Below are positions 51,664 through 61,400 of a stretch of DNA of 64,000 nt, one piece after another. The notes beneath the pieces are model-generated. The model was not told the DNA's origin, ran no database searches, and saw only the letters and a list, made by a program, of their open reading frames with translations. Source of the stretch: Prorocentrum cordatum (Eukaryota; Sar; Dinophyceae; Prorocentrales; Prorocentraceae). The stretch's first letter is position 1. Every line of letters starts with the position of its first letter. The stretch is from NCBI GenBank assembly GCA_963575745.1, contig CAUYUJ010021135.1:1-64000 (forward strand). Direction: 5' to 3'. The translations under genes were made by a program, and so were the position numbers.

Positions 51664-52065
51664 TCATCCCTCCGTGAGTTCCCACTCCGCGCCTGCTCGC
51701 ACTGCTCGCACTCCGCCGCGCTCTCGCGTACTGCGCCCAATACCGAGATGACCGCGTCCATGAGATGACCAGCCGGATCGTAGGGGTTGGGGTGGGTGCC
51801 CATGCCGTTGCCCTTTGCCCTCGCCGAGCTCGCCCTTGCCGTTGCCGCCATCCTTGCCGCAGCCGTTGGCCTTGCCGTCGTCCTTGCCGCCGTCATTGCC
51901 GCGGCCGCTGCCCTTGCCAAGCTCGCCCTTGCCGTTGCCCTCGTCCTTGCCGGAGCCACTGCCGTCGTCCTTGCCGCGGCCGCTGCCCTTGCCAAGCTCG
52001 CCCTTGCCGTTGCCCTTGTCCTTGCCGAACTCTCCCTCGCCAGCGCCGTCGTCCGTGGCGCACAT
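51664..52065 (-). CDS. Possible Gly/Lys-rich repeat protein (unrecognised)
   Basis: From the ATG at 52065 (minus strand) the frame runs 133 codons to a TGA at 51664. Residues up to about 85 are repeats of GKGELGKGSGRGKDDG-like units with G/C-ending codons. Upstream, the same frame stays open and encodes a hydrophobic LVVFTLALAPLAHFG-type segment that could be a signal peptide, but no ATG precedes it, so an upstream exon would be needed. A second minus frame has a more protein-like C-terminal end (Pro/Tyr/Met/Glu/Cys mix), so a frameshift may lie in the repeats. Function unknown. Confidence 0.35.
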   Translation of the reverse strand: MCATDDGAGEGEFGKDKGNGKGELGKGSGRGKDDGSGSGKDEGNGKGELGKGSGRGNDGGKDDGKANGCGKDGGNGKGELGEGKGQRHGHPPQPLRSGWSSHGRGHLGIGRSTRERGGVRAVRAGAEWELTEG

Positions 52066-52204
52066 CCCGCCGCGTGGGCGCACGGACAAAGTTGAGGCAA
52101 CATCTTCGTCGCGAGAACGAGTATCCTGGCTGGGGCCTGGAACGTGCCCGAAATGAGCCAGGGGGGCCAGAGCCAGAGTGAACACGACGAGACCGCCAGA
52201 CCCC

Positions 52205-52440
52205 CTTCGCAGACCACAAACAATACAAAATAAAGAACAACACAAAAACAAAAAAAACAAGCATAAACGTGTTTTTATATATCAAAAACAAAGAACACAA
52301 AATAAATAACAATAACAAACATGTTTTTATATCAAAAACAAAGAACACAAAATAATACATGAGACCACCAATGAAAGCAAAGGCGGGACCACCCAAACAT
52401 GTAAAGCAAACCGCCCAAGAAGTGAAGCAGACCACATTAT
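52205..52440. repeat. A-rich stretch with a 53-bp tandem duplication
   Basis: TTTTTATATATCAAAAACAA at about 52271 and TTTTTATATCAAAAACAAAG at about 52325 begin two copies of a 53-bp unit ending GAACACAAAATAA. Markedly AT-rich compared with all surroundings. Confidence 0.8.
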
Positions 52441-52925
52441 GAGTAAGTCTTAGGCGGGAGCCGTTGTTGCTGTAACCCGGGGGTCAGGTGCAGTGATTTG
52501 TTTGAAGAAAAATAACGGGTGCGAGCCCCAGGGGGTGATTTTCGATTGAAAAAAGACAATGGTCACTGGATGGGGGGATCAACGGTAATGATTGTTCAGT
52601 GATGGGAGTTCAGCATCAAGATGAGCACAAGCAACAACAGCAACAACAACAACAGCATCAACAATAACAATCACTATTTTACCCCATGCGCGATGCTTCC
52701 ACCCGCAGCATGCGACCATCATGATAACCATCCAAACCATGGAGGATTCTTGTTCAATCGCGGGGATCTGTCACTCCCATTCCCAGATCTCCCGCCCAAA
52801 AGGTCTTGCAAACACCTGCCGAGGAATTTCAACATACCCCACCTCGAAAACACATGCCCGCGCCCTGCTGCGCCGATGCGAGACAGCCAGTGGAGCCCCA
52901 GCCAAGGGGAAAACACAATGAATTA
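52441..52925. other. Intergenic stretch with AAC-rich patch
   Basis: CAACAACAACAACAGCATCAAC at 52632-52662 is a short AAC microsatellite. No gene recognised. Confidence 0.5.
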
Positions 52926-52929
52926 TCGA

Positions 52930-53165
52930 GCGACAGGATTAGTTTGGTGGGGACGGGGGCTGTCGGCGGTGAGGCGGTGCCAACGCAGAAGAAAGTTGGG
53001 CGCCAGTCCAGCGTTAAATTACAAGACGTTTCGAGCGGGAGCGCTGGTTATGTTGGGACGTCGGTTGTCGGCGGCAACGGGGGACCCCGCCTTGAGTAAG
53101 GAGGGGAGAAGTCTTGAGACGGTTTTGTCGGGACGGGAGCTGTCGGCGGCGAGGAACAGCACCGT
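52930..53165. repeat. Degenerate tandem repeat with GGGACG-x-CGG-TGTCGGCGG units
   Basis: GGGGACGGGGGCTGTCGGCG (52951), GGGACGTCGGTTGTCGGCGG (53055) and CGGGACGGGAGCTGTCGGCG (53129) mark three diverged units. Confidence 0.55.
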
Positions 53166-53695
53166 CCTCAGGAAAAGGGAGGAAGCCTCGAGCGCGCCCC
53201 GAACAGGGACGCCACACCGCGGTAGGCTCACGCGGCGCGGTGCCGGATAAACCAGCGCCGACGTCGCCACAGCAGGAGCCTTGGGCCCTTGAAAGCCTCT
53301 CCTCCTTGTCTGTGCGTCCTTCATGGCCAGCGCTCGGGGGGGAGGGGGGATGCGCTCACGGGGGGTCTGCATCGGCCCCCACTCGCTCATCGATCGCAGG
53401 GGGGCTGATAGCCCACCCCGCCCAACAGCGGGGTCCCATCGCCGATCATCCGTTGGCGATGCATCGCCGGTTCCCAGGCGACGCTCGCTCGATTCTGGCC
53501 AGTCCCCCTCTGCCGTTGCTTCCCGCTCCCGCCGTGGGATCTGCCTCTCCCTGCAGCCCTGCAGGTCAGGACAGCCGGTCCCCGCAGAAGTCGGACCTCC
53601 AGGAGCGCCCCGCGCGCCGTGCTCCTGCCCACCCCCCCATGCGCCTGCCGCGCCGCCCGCACTCGAAGATCGAGCGCACTGGTCATTTTGAGCGA
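53166..53695. other. Intergenic stretch
   Basis: ATCGCCGATCATCCGTTGGCG and GATGCATCGCCGG words at 53440-53475 echo family I and O interiors. No complete element or gene recognised. Confidence 0.4.
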
Positions 53696-53703
53696 CGCAA
53701 GGA

Positions 53704-53855
53704 ATGAGCTGGGCCTGTCCCTCCACAGGAGGTAGACCCCAAGACAGTCAAGAAGTTGTCTGGGGAGTCTGTTTTTGATTGTGTGTCTGGTTTTGTTGGG
53801 GTTCTTTCTGTCTTCTCGTCCAAGACTCCCCTGTAGGGGGACATGCCCGGCCTGA
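53704..53855. mobile_element. Family C inverted-repeat element, copy 6 (152 bp)
   Basis: The left end ATGAGCTGGGCCTGTCCCTC is decayed. The right end is GGGGGACATGCCCGGCCTGA. CGCAAGGA and CGCAAAGG flank it, a duplication with one indel-like change. T-rich interior. Confidence 0.75.
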
Positions 53856-53862
53856 CGCAAAG

Positions 53863-53990
53863 GGACGGGGCCGCCTTCGCCGGCGTTGGACCGCAAGCTG
53901 CCCGCGTGAGCTCGCGCGCGGGCGCCCTCGTCTCCGGCTCGGCGTGCCGCGCGCCGGCGGCCCGCGCGAGCCGCCGCGTATAGAAGGTGG
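53863..53990. repeat. Family N dispersed repeat, copy 2
   Basis: GCAAGCTGCCCGCGTGAGCT and GCCCTCGTCTCCGGCTCGGC blocks match 25255 and 61275. It starts directly after the family C copy, whereas 24723 (family C) and 25255 (family N) are about 370 bp apart. Confidence 0.55.
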
Positions 53991-54019
53991 TTGCGTCACC
54001 TCGGCGCAAGTCCCGTGTT

Positions 54020-54249
54020 TCAAGCAGTGACGAAGCGTCCTGGCCCGCCTATAGCCCTACCAAACAATGTTCTAATAACCTTTTGTGGTTTCCAGGACAT
54101 GTTCTTAGAGCACTTCTGGCGGAGTCTGTCCTGTTTTATCACACCGGGCTTGTGTTCTAAGAGCACTTTTTTGGTTTTTAGAGCATTTTTCGGTTCTGAC
54201 ATTTTGTGGTCGGACTATAGGAATGCCGGGACGGTCGGTCACTGCTCAA
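54020..54249. mobile_element. Family F inverted-repeat element, copy 3 (230 bp)
   Basis: Starts TCAAGCAGTGACGAAGCGTC and ends GACGGTCGGTCACTGCTCAA. The inverted similarity continues through CGCCTATAGCCCTACCAAAC and ends about 50 bp in. Flanked by GTGTT at 54015-54019 and 54250-54254. Best-preserved copy. Confidence 0.82.
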
Positions 54250-54299
54250 GTGTTTGATCGTCGCTCACCGTTATGGAAACCCTTTGGGGAGCACCTGGG

Positions 54300-54389
54300 G
54301 GAGGATAGTGGAGGAAGTGGAGGAGGAGCAGGAGGACGAAGAAGGGGAGGAGGAGGAGGAGGAGGAGGAGGAGGAGGAGGAGGAGGAGG

Positions 54390-54430
<41 letters not shown>

Positions 54431-54495
54431 AGTGGAGGAGGAGCAGGAAGTGGAGGATCAGGAGGCGGAGGAAGTGGAGGAGGAGCAGGAGAAGG
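54300..54495. repeat. GGA microsatellite with GGAGCA hexamers
   Basis: AGG repeats at 54345-54392, then six AGGAGC units to 54430, then AGG/AAGTGG variants. Confidence 0.95.
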
Positions 54496-54623
54496 GTGGG
54501 GGGCATTCCTGGGAGCCTCCGGAGGCATTCCTTTTTGGGCCTCCCGGGAGCTTCCTGAGAGCCTCTTGGGGGCACCCTTGGGGGCGCCCTTGGGCCTCTT
54601 GGTGGCCTTTGGGGGGCTTCTCT

Positions 54624-54850
54624 CAGAGCCCCGAATCATCAGGGGTAACTCGGGTCAGGGATAACTCGGGTTCGTTTTTCGGGAACCCAAACCCGAGTTA
54701 CCCCGGACCCGAGTTACCCCGGATAACTCGGGCGTCCAGAGCCCCGAATCATCAGGGGTAACTCGGGTCAGGGATAACTCGGGTTCCTTTCTCGGGAATC
54801 CAAACCCGAGTTACCCTGGACCCGAGTTATCCCAGATAACTCGGGCGCCC
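54624..54850. repeat. Tandem pair of TAACTCGGG hairpins (113-bp unit)
   Basis: CAGAGCCCCGAATCATCAGG starts at 54624 and 54737. Each unit carries GATAACTCGGGTT and its inversion AACCCGAGTTACC, so each folds into a hairpin. Confidence 0.85.
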
Positions 54851-55115
54851 AATTCTCGCGGGCCTCTTTGGCCGTCTTGGTGGGCTCCTGGCCCGTCTGA
54901 CGCCGTCGGAAACCGTCTTGGGCGCCTCTCTGGGCCGACTTGGGGTGCTACGGTGCCGTCTCGTAGGCCATCTTGGGCGTCTTGGAGGCCATCTGGGGCC
55001 GTCTTGGGGCCCTCTTGGGGCCGTGTTGGGGGCATCTTGGGCCGTTCTGGGGCCATCTTGGAGGCAGTTTGGGCGATCTTGTGGCGATCGTTGGGGGCTC
55101 TTGGGCCGTCTCGGG
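54851..55115. repeat. Degenerate TCTTGG array 4
   Basis: CCGTCTTGG and CCATCTTGGG words every 12-18 bp, as in arrays 1-3. The minus strand is open and Pro/Arg/Gln-rich. Confidence 0.7.
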
Positions 55116-55121
55116 CCGTCG

Positions 55122-55250
55122 GAAGGCCGAAAAGAAGCAAATGCCAAAATCCGTGAAAAAACTGCGGGAAATCAGCCGTTTCAAAAACCGACTCAGGATG
55201 GAAAACCGGTCCTGGAGAAAGGGTCGGGAATTCCAGGACGTCGCATTTCT
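55122..55250. repeat. Array tail block and family M monomer
   Basis: GAAGGCCGAAAAGAAGCAAA at 55122 matches the tail at 32295 in array 2. It is followed directly by a family M part with CGACTCAGGATGGAAAACCG and GGAATTCCAGGACGTCGC. Confidence 0.6.
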
Positions 55251-55282
55251 GAGGAGGGGCGGGCCTTCTCAGAGGGCTCGGA

Positions 55283-55505
55283 AGGTCCTCATCCTCCTGC
55301 TCCTCCTGCTCCTCCTCCTGCTCCTCCTCCTCCTCCCGTTTCTCCTCCTCCTCCTCCTCCTCATCCTCCTCCTCCTCCTCCTCCTCGTCGTCCTCCTCCT
55401 CCTCCTCCTCCTCCTCCTCCTCCTCCTCCTCCTCCTCCTCCTCCTCCTCCTCCCCCTCCCCCTCCCCGTCCTCCTCCTCCTCCTCCTCCTCCTCCTCCTC
55501 CTGAG
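55283..55505. repeat. TCC microsatellite
   Basis: CCT repeats on the plus strand with CGT, CCC and CTG interruptions. Confidence 0.97.
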
Positions 55506-55754
55506 AGGTCTGCAGAGCCTTCCCTGAAGGCACGGGAAGCCTGCTCACGCGACCGGAGGGCTCGTGAGAAGGCCCGCCGCCTTTCCGAGAGGGCCTCCTG
55601 CCTCTCCCGTTGACGCCCCTCGCTCGCCGCCGATCCATGGGGCAGCGCATCCGCTGGATCGCGCCCCGGAGTCCCGTCCGGCAGGGCGCGGAGGTGGGTG
55701 CTTCCGCCGCTCGTGGCCTCCCCAGCGCGCCGCCTCGGAGATGCGCGCCGCCGC

Positions 55755-56035
55755 CTCCTCCTCCTCCTCCTCCTCCTCCTCCTCCTCCTCCTCCTCCTCC
55801 TCTTTCTCCTCCTCCTCCTCCCTCCACCTCCTCTCCCCTCCTCCTCCACCTCCTCCTCCTCCGCCTTCTCCTCCTCCGCCTCCTCCTCCTTCTCCTCCGC
55901 CTCCTCCTCCTCCTCCGCCTCGTCATCCGTATCCTCCTCCTCCGCCTCCTCCTCGTCATCCGCCTCCTCCGCCTCCTTCCCCTCCTCCCCCTCCTCCCCC
56001 TCCTCCTCCTCCTCCTCTTCCTCCTCATGTTCCTC
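55755..56035. repeat. TCC microsatellite with CCTCCGCCT variants
   Basis: CCT repeats, then CCTCCGCCTCCTCCT variants to 56035. Confidence 0.97.
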
Positions 56036-56112
56036 ATTCGGCTTGTCTTGCGTCGAAGAAAAGAAAAGCGACGGAGTAAACACAAACTGTCTGCGGTTTG
56101 CGCGGGCTTATT

Positions 56113-56203
56113 GCGTCGGCGTTGGACCCCCCTGGCCGCGCCTTCAGAGCGCTCCGCGCGCCAGAGAGGGGGTCCAGCGCGGTTCGAAGAAATCCGCGCG
56201 GGC
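56113..56203. repeat. Family L inverted repeat, copy 2
   Basis: GCGTCGGCGTTGGACCCCCC at the left pairs with GGGGGTCCAGCGCGGTTCGA at the right. Layout as at 20768. Both are followed by CCAGAAGCTTATG or CCAGCAGTTTATG words, so the shared segment extends about 35 bp further right. Confidence 0.65.
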
Positions 56204-56535
56204 CTCCAGCAGTTTATGCTTACGCTCTTACCTTTATGTTGTTCCGACCTACTTTAACTTTGACCACCAGAAAGAATTTCGAGCACCAGGGGATTTCACG
56301 TGTCGGGCCCTGGGGGGCGATACTCTTTCGACATTTCGCCAGCGTGTCGGGCAGACACTGTTCTGCTCGAGCTCGATACTTCTCTGGGTGCTCGAGCTTG
56401 TTTCTGGGGCGTGGTCCCCAAGCACGATGGGAACAACCCGAGTCTATGCCGTTCTCTGTTCCCATGATATTATGCCGTGTTCTATTCCCTCCCTCCTCCG
56501 CTGCGCCCTGCCGCCCGCCCTGCGCGCCTTCTCGA
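56204..56535. other. Intergenic stretch
   Basis: No gene recognised. A block around 56270-56345 (CACGTG-CGGGCC) loosely resembles 58255-58300. Confidence 0.35.
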
Positions 56536-56536
56536 A

Positions 56537-56985
56537 GATGCGCGCCGCCTCCTCCTCCGCCTCCTCCTCCTTCTCCTCCTCGTCCTCCTCCTCCTCCTCC
56601 TCCTCCTCCTCCTCCTCCCCCTCCTCCTCCCTCCTCCTCCTCCTCCTCCTCCTCCTCGTCCTCCTCCTCCTCCTCTCTTCTCCTCTCCTCCTCCTCCTCC
56701 TCCTCCTCCTCCTTCCTCCTCCTCCTCCTCCTCCTCCTCCTCCTCCCCTCGTCGTCCTCCTCCTCCTCCTCCCTCCTCCTCCTCCTCCTCCTCTTACTCC
56801 TACTCCTCCTCCTCCTCCTCCTCCTCCTCCTCCTCCTCCTCCTCCTCCTCCTCCTCCTCCTCCTCCTCCTCCTCCTCCCACTCCATCTCCTCCGCCTCCT
56901 CCGCCTCCTCCTCCTCCTCCTCCTCCTCGCCTCGTCATCCGCCTCCTCCGCCTCCTCCCCCTCCTCCGTCTCCCTCCGCGGCGCC
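56537..56985. repeat. Long TCC microsatellite
   Basis: About 450 bp of CCT repeats on the plus strand with CGT and TTC interruptions, purest at 56805-56880. Confidence 0.98.
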
Positions 56986-57560
56986 GCCGCCGCCCGCCCA
57001 GCGCGCCTTCTCGAAGAAGAGCGTCCGGTCCTTCCTGGCCCCCGACCCCAAGGAGCCGCGGCGCCCGCCCGCCCCCTTCCTGCGGCTCGCTCGAGCCCGC
57101 GGCCTTGTGGCTCGTCCTCGCCGTCGCCGCTGCTGAGGTCGTCGTCGTCGTCGTCGTCGTTTGTCCCTGTCGTTATTGTCATCGTCGTTTCGGAGGTCCT
57201 CGGCTCTCTCTCTCTGCGTCGCCGACGTCGGTCGTCGTCGCGATGTGTGTCCAGTGTTTTTCGGCACGTCTTTCTGGAGGTCCTCGTCGCCACCGCCCGG
57301 CGTAGCTCGGGAAGCTGGGCATGATGGACCCTGGGAGGGCTTCGGGGGATGTCTAAGAGCAGATCTTGGTCGGCGCGTCGTCGTCGCCGAGGGGCGAGGA
57401 TCGAGGTGTTCAGAAGTGCAGGTGTTTTCAGAATTTTGCTCTGGCCTCTTGGGACCTTCGGGGGCCTTCCGCGATCCCTGAATGTCGCAGAGAGATGGGG
57501 CCATGATCTGTGCGCAGCGCCCGGCCACTCTTGGTGGGCCTGTTTTCCATCACCACCTCC
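56986..57560. other. Intergenic stretch with GTC patch
   Basis: GTCGTCGTCGTCGTCG at 57136-57163. No gene recognised. Confidence 0.4.
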
Positions 57561-57569
57561 ATAGGTTGA

Positions 57570-57645
57570 AGGGGGGAAGGAGGAGGAGGACGAGGAGGAG
57601 GAGGACGAAGAGGAGGAGGAGGAGGAGGAGGAGGAGGAGGAGGAG
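57570..57645. repeat. GGA microsatellite
   Basis: AGG repeats on the plus strand with ACG interruptions. Confidence 0.95.
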
Positions 57646-57881
57646 GACCCCATGCCCCTCCAACTTATGGTGGTGGTAGTAGTGCAAGACGGGCCCGTCA
57701 GCTCCGTCGGCAGTCTCTTGTCGGGCCCGTGGCGCCGCGAGCACCCGTGGCGCCCTTGTGCGGCAGCAGGCCCGTCGCGCAGTTGCGCGGCGAGGGGGGG
57801 CGCCACCCGAGGAGGGGCCACGCTGGGCCACCGACTCCTCGGGGGGCTGGGGCCCCCTCGCGGGGCCTTCGGGGCAGCATT

Positions 57882-58031
57882 TCGGTATCTTTCAACCGAT
57901 CCCCATCCCCGTCCCCTTCGAGACCCCCACCAGATTACCACCCCAGCGGGGGATACACCCCCCGAAACTTGAATCGGCCAGGGGGGCCCAGGTCACGCCG
58001 CTGAGGCTGGGGATCGGATGAGCGATACTCA
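57882..58031. mobile_element. Family B inverted-repeat element, copy 2 (150 bp)
   Basis: The left end TCGGTATCTTTCAACCGATC is inverted at the right end (GGGATCGGATGAGCGATACTCA). The interior has GGGGGATACACCCCCC and GGCCAGGGGGGCCCAGGTCA, matching the copy at 25821. The flanks (CATTT / TTCAG) do not give a clear duplication. Confidence 0.65.
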
Positions 58032-58930
58032 TTCAGGGCAGTAGTCCGAGTCAGTGAGAAGGAGCTCCTTGGGAACAGAAATCCCAGGGGAGGAGTCCAG
58101 ATGCTTCAGCAAGTGCGTGCACACAGGCTCTGACCTCGCCTCTCCCTTGGAAACAGCAGTGGCATGAGTGCGGCATCGGCGGTGAGCTTTACATGAGTGG
58201 CAGTGTCTGTTTCAGCTTATGATGCGCCAACACAAAACGAAATTCGAGGGTTTTCACGTGCCGGGCCGTGGGATATATTCGTTCGACACCATTTCGACAC
58301 TGCTTTGACACTTGTTCGACACTTCTCTTGGTGTTTGAAATTCGTTCTGGCTTGTGGTCCTTAAGTGCGGTGGGAGCAGCATAAGTTTCAGCATGTGTGA
58401 AATATGTTCCAGCGTTGCTGTGCGGCATGAGTTTGCTATCCGCGCGCGGGGGCCCGCGCGTGTGGCCCCTGCAGGACATTCCTTCAAGCGGCTTCGCTGA
58501 GCATCGATTTGTGTGGTCAAAGCGGGAGTTCCGCGTGTTCTGTTCTTCGGGAGGGGCGATCGCCTGAGCCAACACAGCCCCTCGAGGCGTTGGGCGCCGC
58601 CGCGCGGCGCCACGACCGCTCAGCGCGCGCGTCTCAGAACAAACAATCTTCGTCGGGGACGAAAGGGGGCCTCGGAAAGGGCCTGGCTGGAGTTGTACGA
58701 GCTCGTATTTGGGATGGGCGACCGTGCAGAAGGAGGCCAACATGAACAGCCGATAAGCATAGCGGGGTTGTTGCGTCTAGCCGCCTCGGCATTGCGGTAG
58801 GGGAGTGGCCACTCATGTGTAGACACGGGACCTGCATGGTGCAATCATGGGCGCACGGGGCCCCGCGAGGCGCCGCAAGCCGACGAGACGCCCACGGGCG
58901 TCCGGCGGGATAAGCACGCACACACATTTG
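58032..58930. other. Intergenic stretch, nothing recognised
   Basis: Repeated TTCGACAC words at 58272-58330. Overlapping 80-185 codon frames on both strands without recognisable domains. Confidence 0.35.
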
Positions 58931-58931
58931 C

Positions 58932-59022
58932 AATATATATATATGTGCATCTATACAAATATATACACATTATATATATGTATACATATACACATATTAA
59001 CATATTTCTATACATACACACG
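58932..59022. repeat. AT-rich TATATA/ACATATA tract
   Basis: ATATATATATGTGCATC, then repeated ATATACACAT words. Confidence 0.85.
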
Positions 59023-59084
59023 AAAAGTGCTTACCGACAAATGTATAAACAGGTTCTGGCATATAGGTTTGTGTTTTAGAGCCG

Positions 59085-59180
59085 TCTTGGAGCGGCCCTG
59101 GGGTGGGGCATGTGGGTAGCTGTCATGTGACGCCATAGTGGGGGCCATCTTGAACTGCTTGGGCCACCTTGGAGCAGTCT
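59085..59180. repeat. Short degenerate TCTTGG stretch
   Basis: CCGTCTTGGAGC, CCATCTTGAAC and CAGTCTTGGATC words resemble the arrays at 31982 and 40980. Confidence 0.45.
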
Positions 59181-59680
59181 TGGATCATTTCGGACGCCCT
59201 AACCCGTCGCGCACACCCAGTCCAGACCCAGGGGGGGAGGGGAGGGAAGTGGGTCAACTTGCCCGAGTCGAAGGACGGCCGTGTCGCTCATTCCCGCCCG
59301 GCTTCTCACCACAGGAGTAGCACTGGAGTCTCAGCATGAGCATGGGCCGTCATCGACAATCGTCGGTCACCAATGCGGACGCCAGACGTGTGTGCGACGC
59401 CCTCGAGGTGCGCCGCGCGTTCCATGACACCGGGCACCCCCCAACATCTCTGCCGAACATTTATGCGAAGCGATCGTTCGAGCATGATCCATATTTTCTT
59501 CCGCGCATGATCGGCCAGCGCGTCCAGTGATTCGTTTTGCTGCGCGGTTGCAGCCCAGCGCGAGTATGGCGTGGCGTGCTGCTCTCTACTTGTCCAGGCT
59601 CGCATTGCGCATGCTTCCATATATAAATCATAAAACTTTGTGTGCTCGGCGGTGGTAGGGGTCTTCAGGCATTTCCTCAA
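59181..59680. other. Intergenic stretch, nothing recognised
   Basis: No gene or repeat recognised. Confidence 0.4.
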
Positions 59681-59689
59681 GAGCTTGGT

Positions 59690-59808
59690 GTCGCTCGGAC
59701 TTGTGCACTTTTTCTCGGCGGGGATTATGAAGGAGCATCCTGGATCATCCTGCGAAAAAATCAAAGCACGGAGTCGAAAAACGCATAGGGAATGGACGTC
59801 CGAGCGAC
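59690..59808. mobile_element. Family H inverted-repeat element, copy 3 (119 bp)
   Basis: Starts GTCGCTCGGACTTGTGCA and ends GGACGTCCGAGCGAC. Interior GAAGGAGCATCCTGGATCAT. Flanks GGT / GGG. Confidence 0.7.
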
Positions 59809-59849
59809 GGGGAGCCTGGAGACGGGGGTCAAAGCAAACGGGGGTCAGC

Positions 59850-60150
59850 CAGAGCGCTGGATCTTGCAGGATCGTGCAGGGCCAGGGTCGCACTGACCCG
59901 GGCTGGGGTGCAGGATACTGCAGGATCTTGCAGGATCCCTCGCGTTGACCCGGGTTTGGGCGCAGGGTATTGCAGGATTCTGCAAGGCCTGGCTGACCCG
60001 GGTCTGGATCGGCCCAGGTCAGAAGAACCCCGAGAGGAGGCCCTTCCCGGCGCCCCTCAGGCGGGCCGAAGTCGAGGGAAGATTCCGGCCCTTGGGCCGG
60101 GCAGGCCAACCTTGAGCCAGAGCGGCCTGAGCCAAAACGGCTTGAGCCAG
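59850..60150. repeat. Degenerate TGCAGGATC and TTGAGCCAG repeats
   Basis: TGCAGGATCTTGCAGGATC words at 59865-59985 and GACCCGGG/TGACCCGG words between them, then CTTGAGCCAG / CCTGAGCCAA at 60112-60150. Confidence 0.6.
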
Positions 60151-60299
60151 GGGGGGTGCGGTCTGCACGGAATACACGCTGGAGGTAAGAAAGATGTACC
60201 CATCTATGGGGTACGATCGAATACGACAGGGGCGGGTATCGAGGTTTTGGGATATACGTGTTGCATGGCACGCAAGCATATACTAACGAACAGTCATAC

Positions 60300-60352
60300 A
60301 GTGATTGTCGATGTTGTTGTTGCTATGGTTGTGTTTGGTGGTGGCAGTGTGG

Positions 60353-60384
<32 letters not shown>

Positions 60385-60548
60385 GCGGTTGCTGTTGTTG
60401 CTGTTGCTGTTGTTGTTGTTGTTGCTGCTGTTGTTGTTGTGGTTGTTGTTGTGGGTGGGGGTGGTGGTGGTGTTGTTGGTGGTGGTAGTGCTGCTGCCGT
60501 TGTTGTGGTTGCTGTTGTTGCCGATGTTGGTTTTGTTGGTGATGTTGG

Positions 60549-60580
<32 letters not shown>

Positions 60581-60648
60581 CTGTTGCTGTTGCTGCTGTC
60601 GTTGTTTGCTGGTGTTGTTGTTTGCTGTTGTTGTTGTTGTCGTTGTGT

Positions 60649-60680
<32 letters not shown>

Positions 60681-60765
60681 GGTGTTGTTGTGGTTGTGGT
60701 TGTGGTTGTGGTTGTGGTTGTGGTTGTTGTTGTTGTTGTTGTTGTTGTTATTGCTGTTGTTGTAG

Positions 60766-60804
<39 letters not shown>

Positions 60805-60806
60805 GG
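60300..60806. repeat. Long TTG/GTT trinucleotide microsatellite
   Basis: About 500 bp of GTT repeats with GCT, GGT and GAT interruptions. The only long T/G triplet tract in the window. Its frames are Val, Leu or Cys runs, plainly artefactual. Confidence 0.98.
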
Positions 60807-61270
60807 GCGCCGGTTTCGGCGCAACCCCGAAATGCCTAAGCGTGAGCCTGATATGCAAATGAAATGCAGCCGGCACGCCGAGGCGAGAGCGCCAGAGCAG
60901 CGGATGCAGTGTGTCCCACAAGAACAAGTCTTGAATAGTTAACGTTCAACATGGGCTATGAAAGCCTTAGGGCCTCGGGGGGTCTTGAGTAAGAGCGGAG
61001 GAAGTATCGAAGGGAGCCTCGTCGTTTGCAGGGGGGGCGCTTGCGGCGATAGAGGCAGAAAACGGTCATATAAATCCGTCATTAAGTATTTCACGACGAG
61101 AGGATGCCAGACTTGCGACCACTTGCGAACCTTACCCATGCGGGTGCTTTTCATGCTGAGGTATCGAACACGCCCGCTGGGTTTCACCTGGCTGCGGACA
61201 TCCTTCGAATTCTGAACCCCAGCTGCCGTTTCAAACATCTGACCTGCGGGGGAAAGATCACATGAGCGAG
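60807..61270. other. Intergenic stretch, nothing recognised
   Basis: No gene or repeat recognised. Confidence 0.4.
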
Positions 61271-61274
61271 TGGG

Positions 61275-61400
61275 GGAAACGGGGTCGACTGCGCCAACAT
61301 TCGTGTGTAAGCTGTCCGCGAAGGTCGCGCGCAAGCGCCCTCGTTTCCAGTGTGGCGTGCCTCGCTGACGGCCCGCGTCACCCGTGGCGTGAAGTCGCTG
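61275..61400. repeat. Family N dispersed repeat, copy 3
   Basis: TGTAAGCTGTCCGCGAAGGT and CCTCGTTTCCAGTGTGGCGT blocks match 25255 and 53863. Confidence 0.55.

Noticed and set aside
60300-60806. Poly-Val/Leu/Cys/Asn frames across the TTG tract
   Set aside because: Pure consequence of the trinucleotide repeat; each frame gives a different homopolymer.
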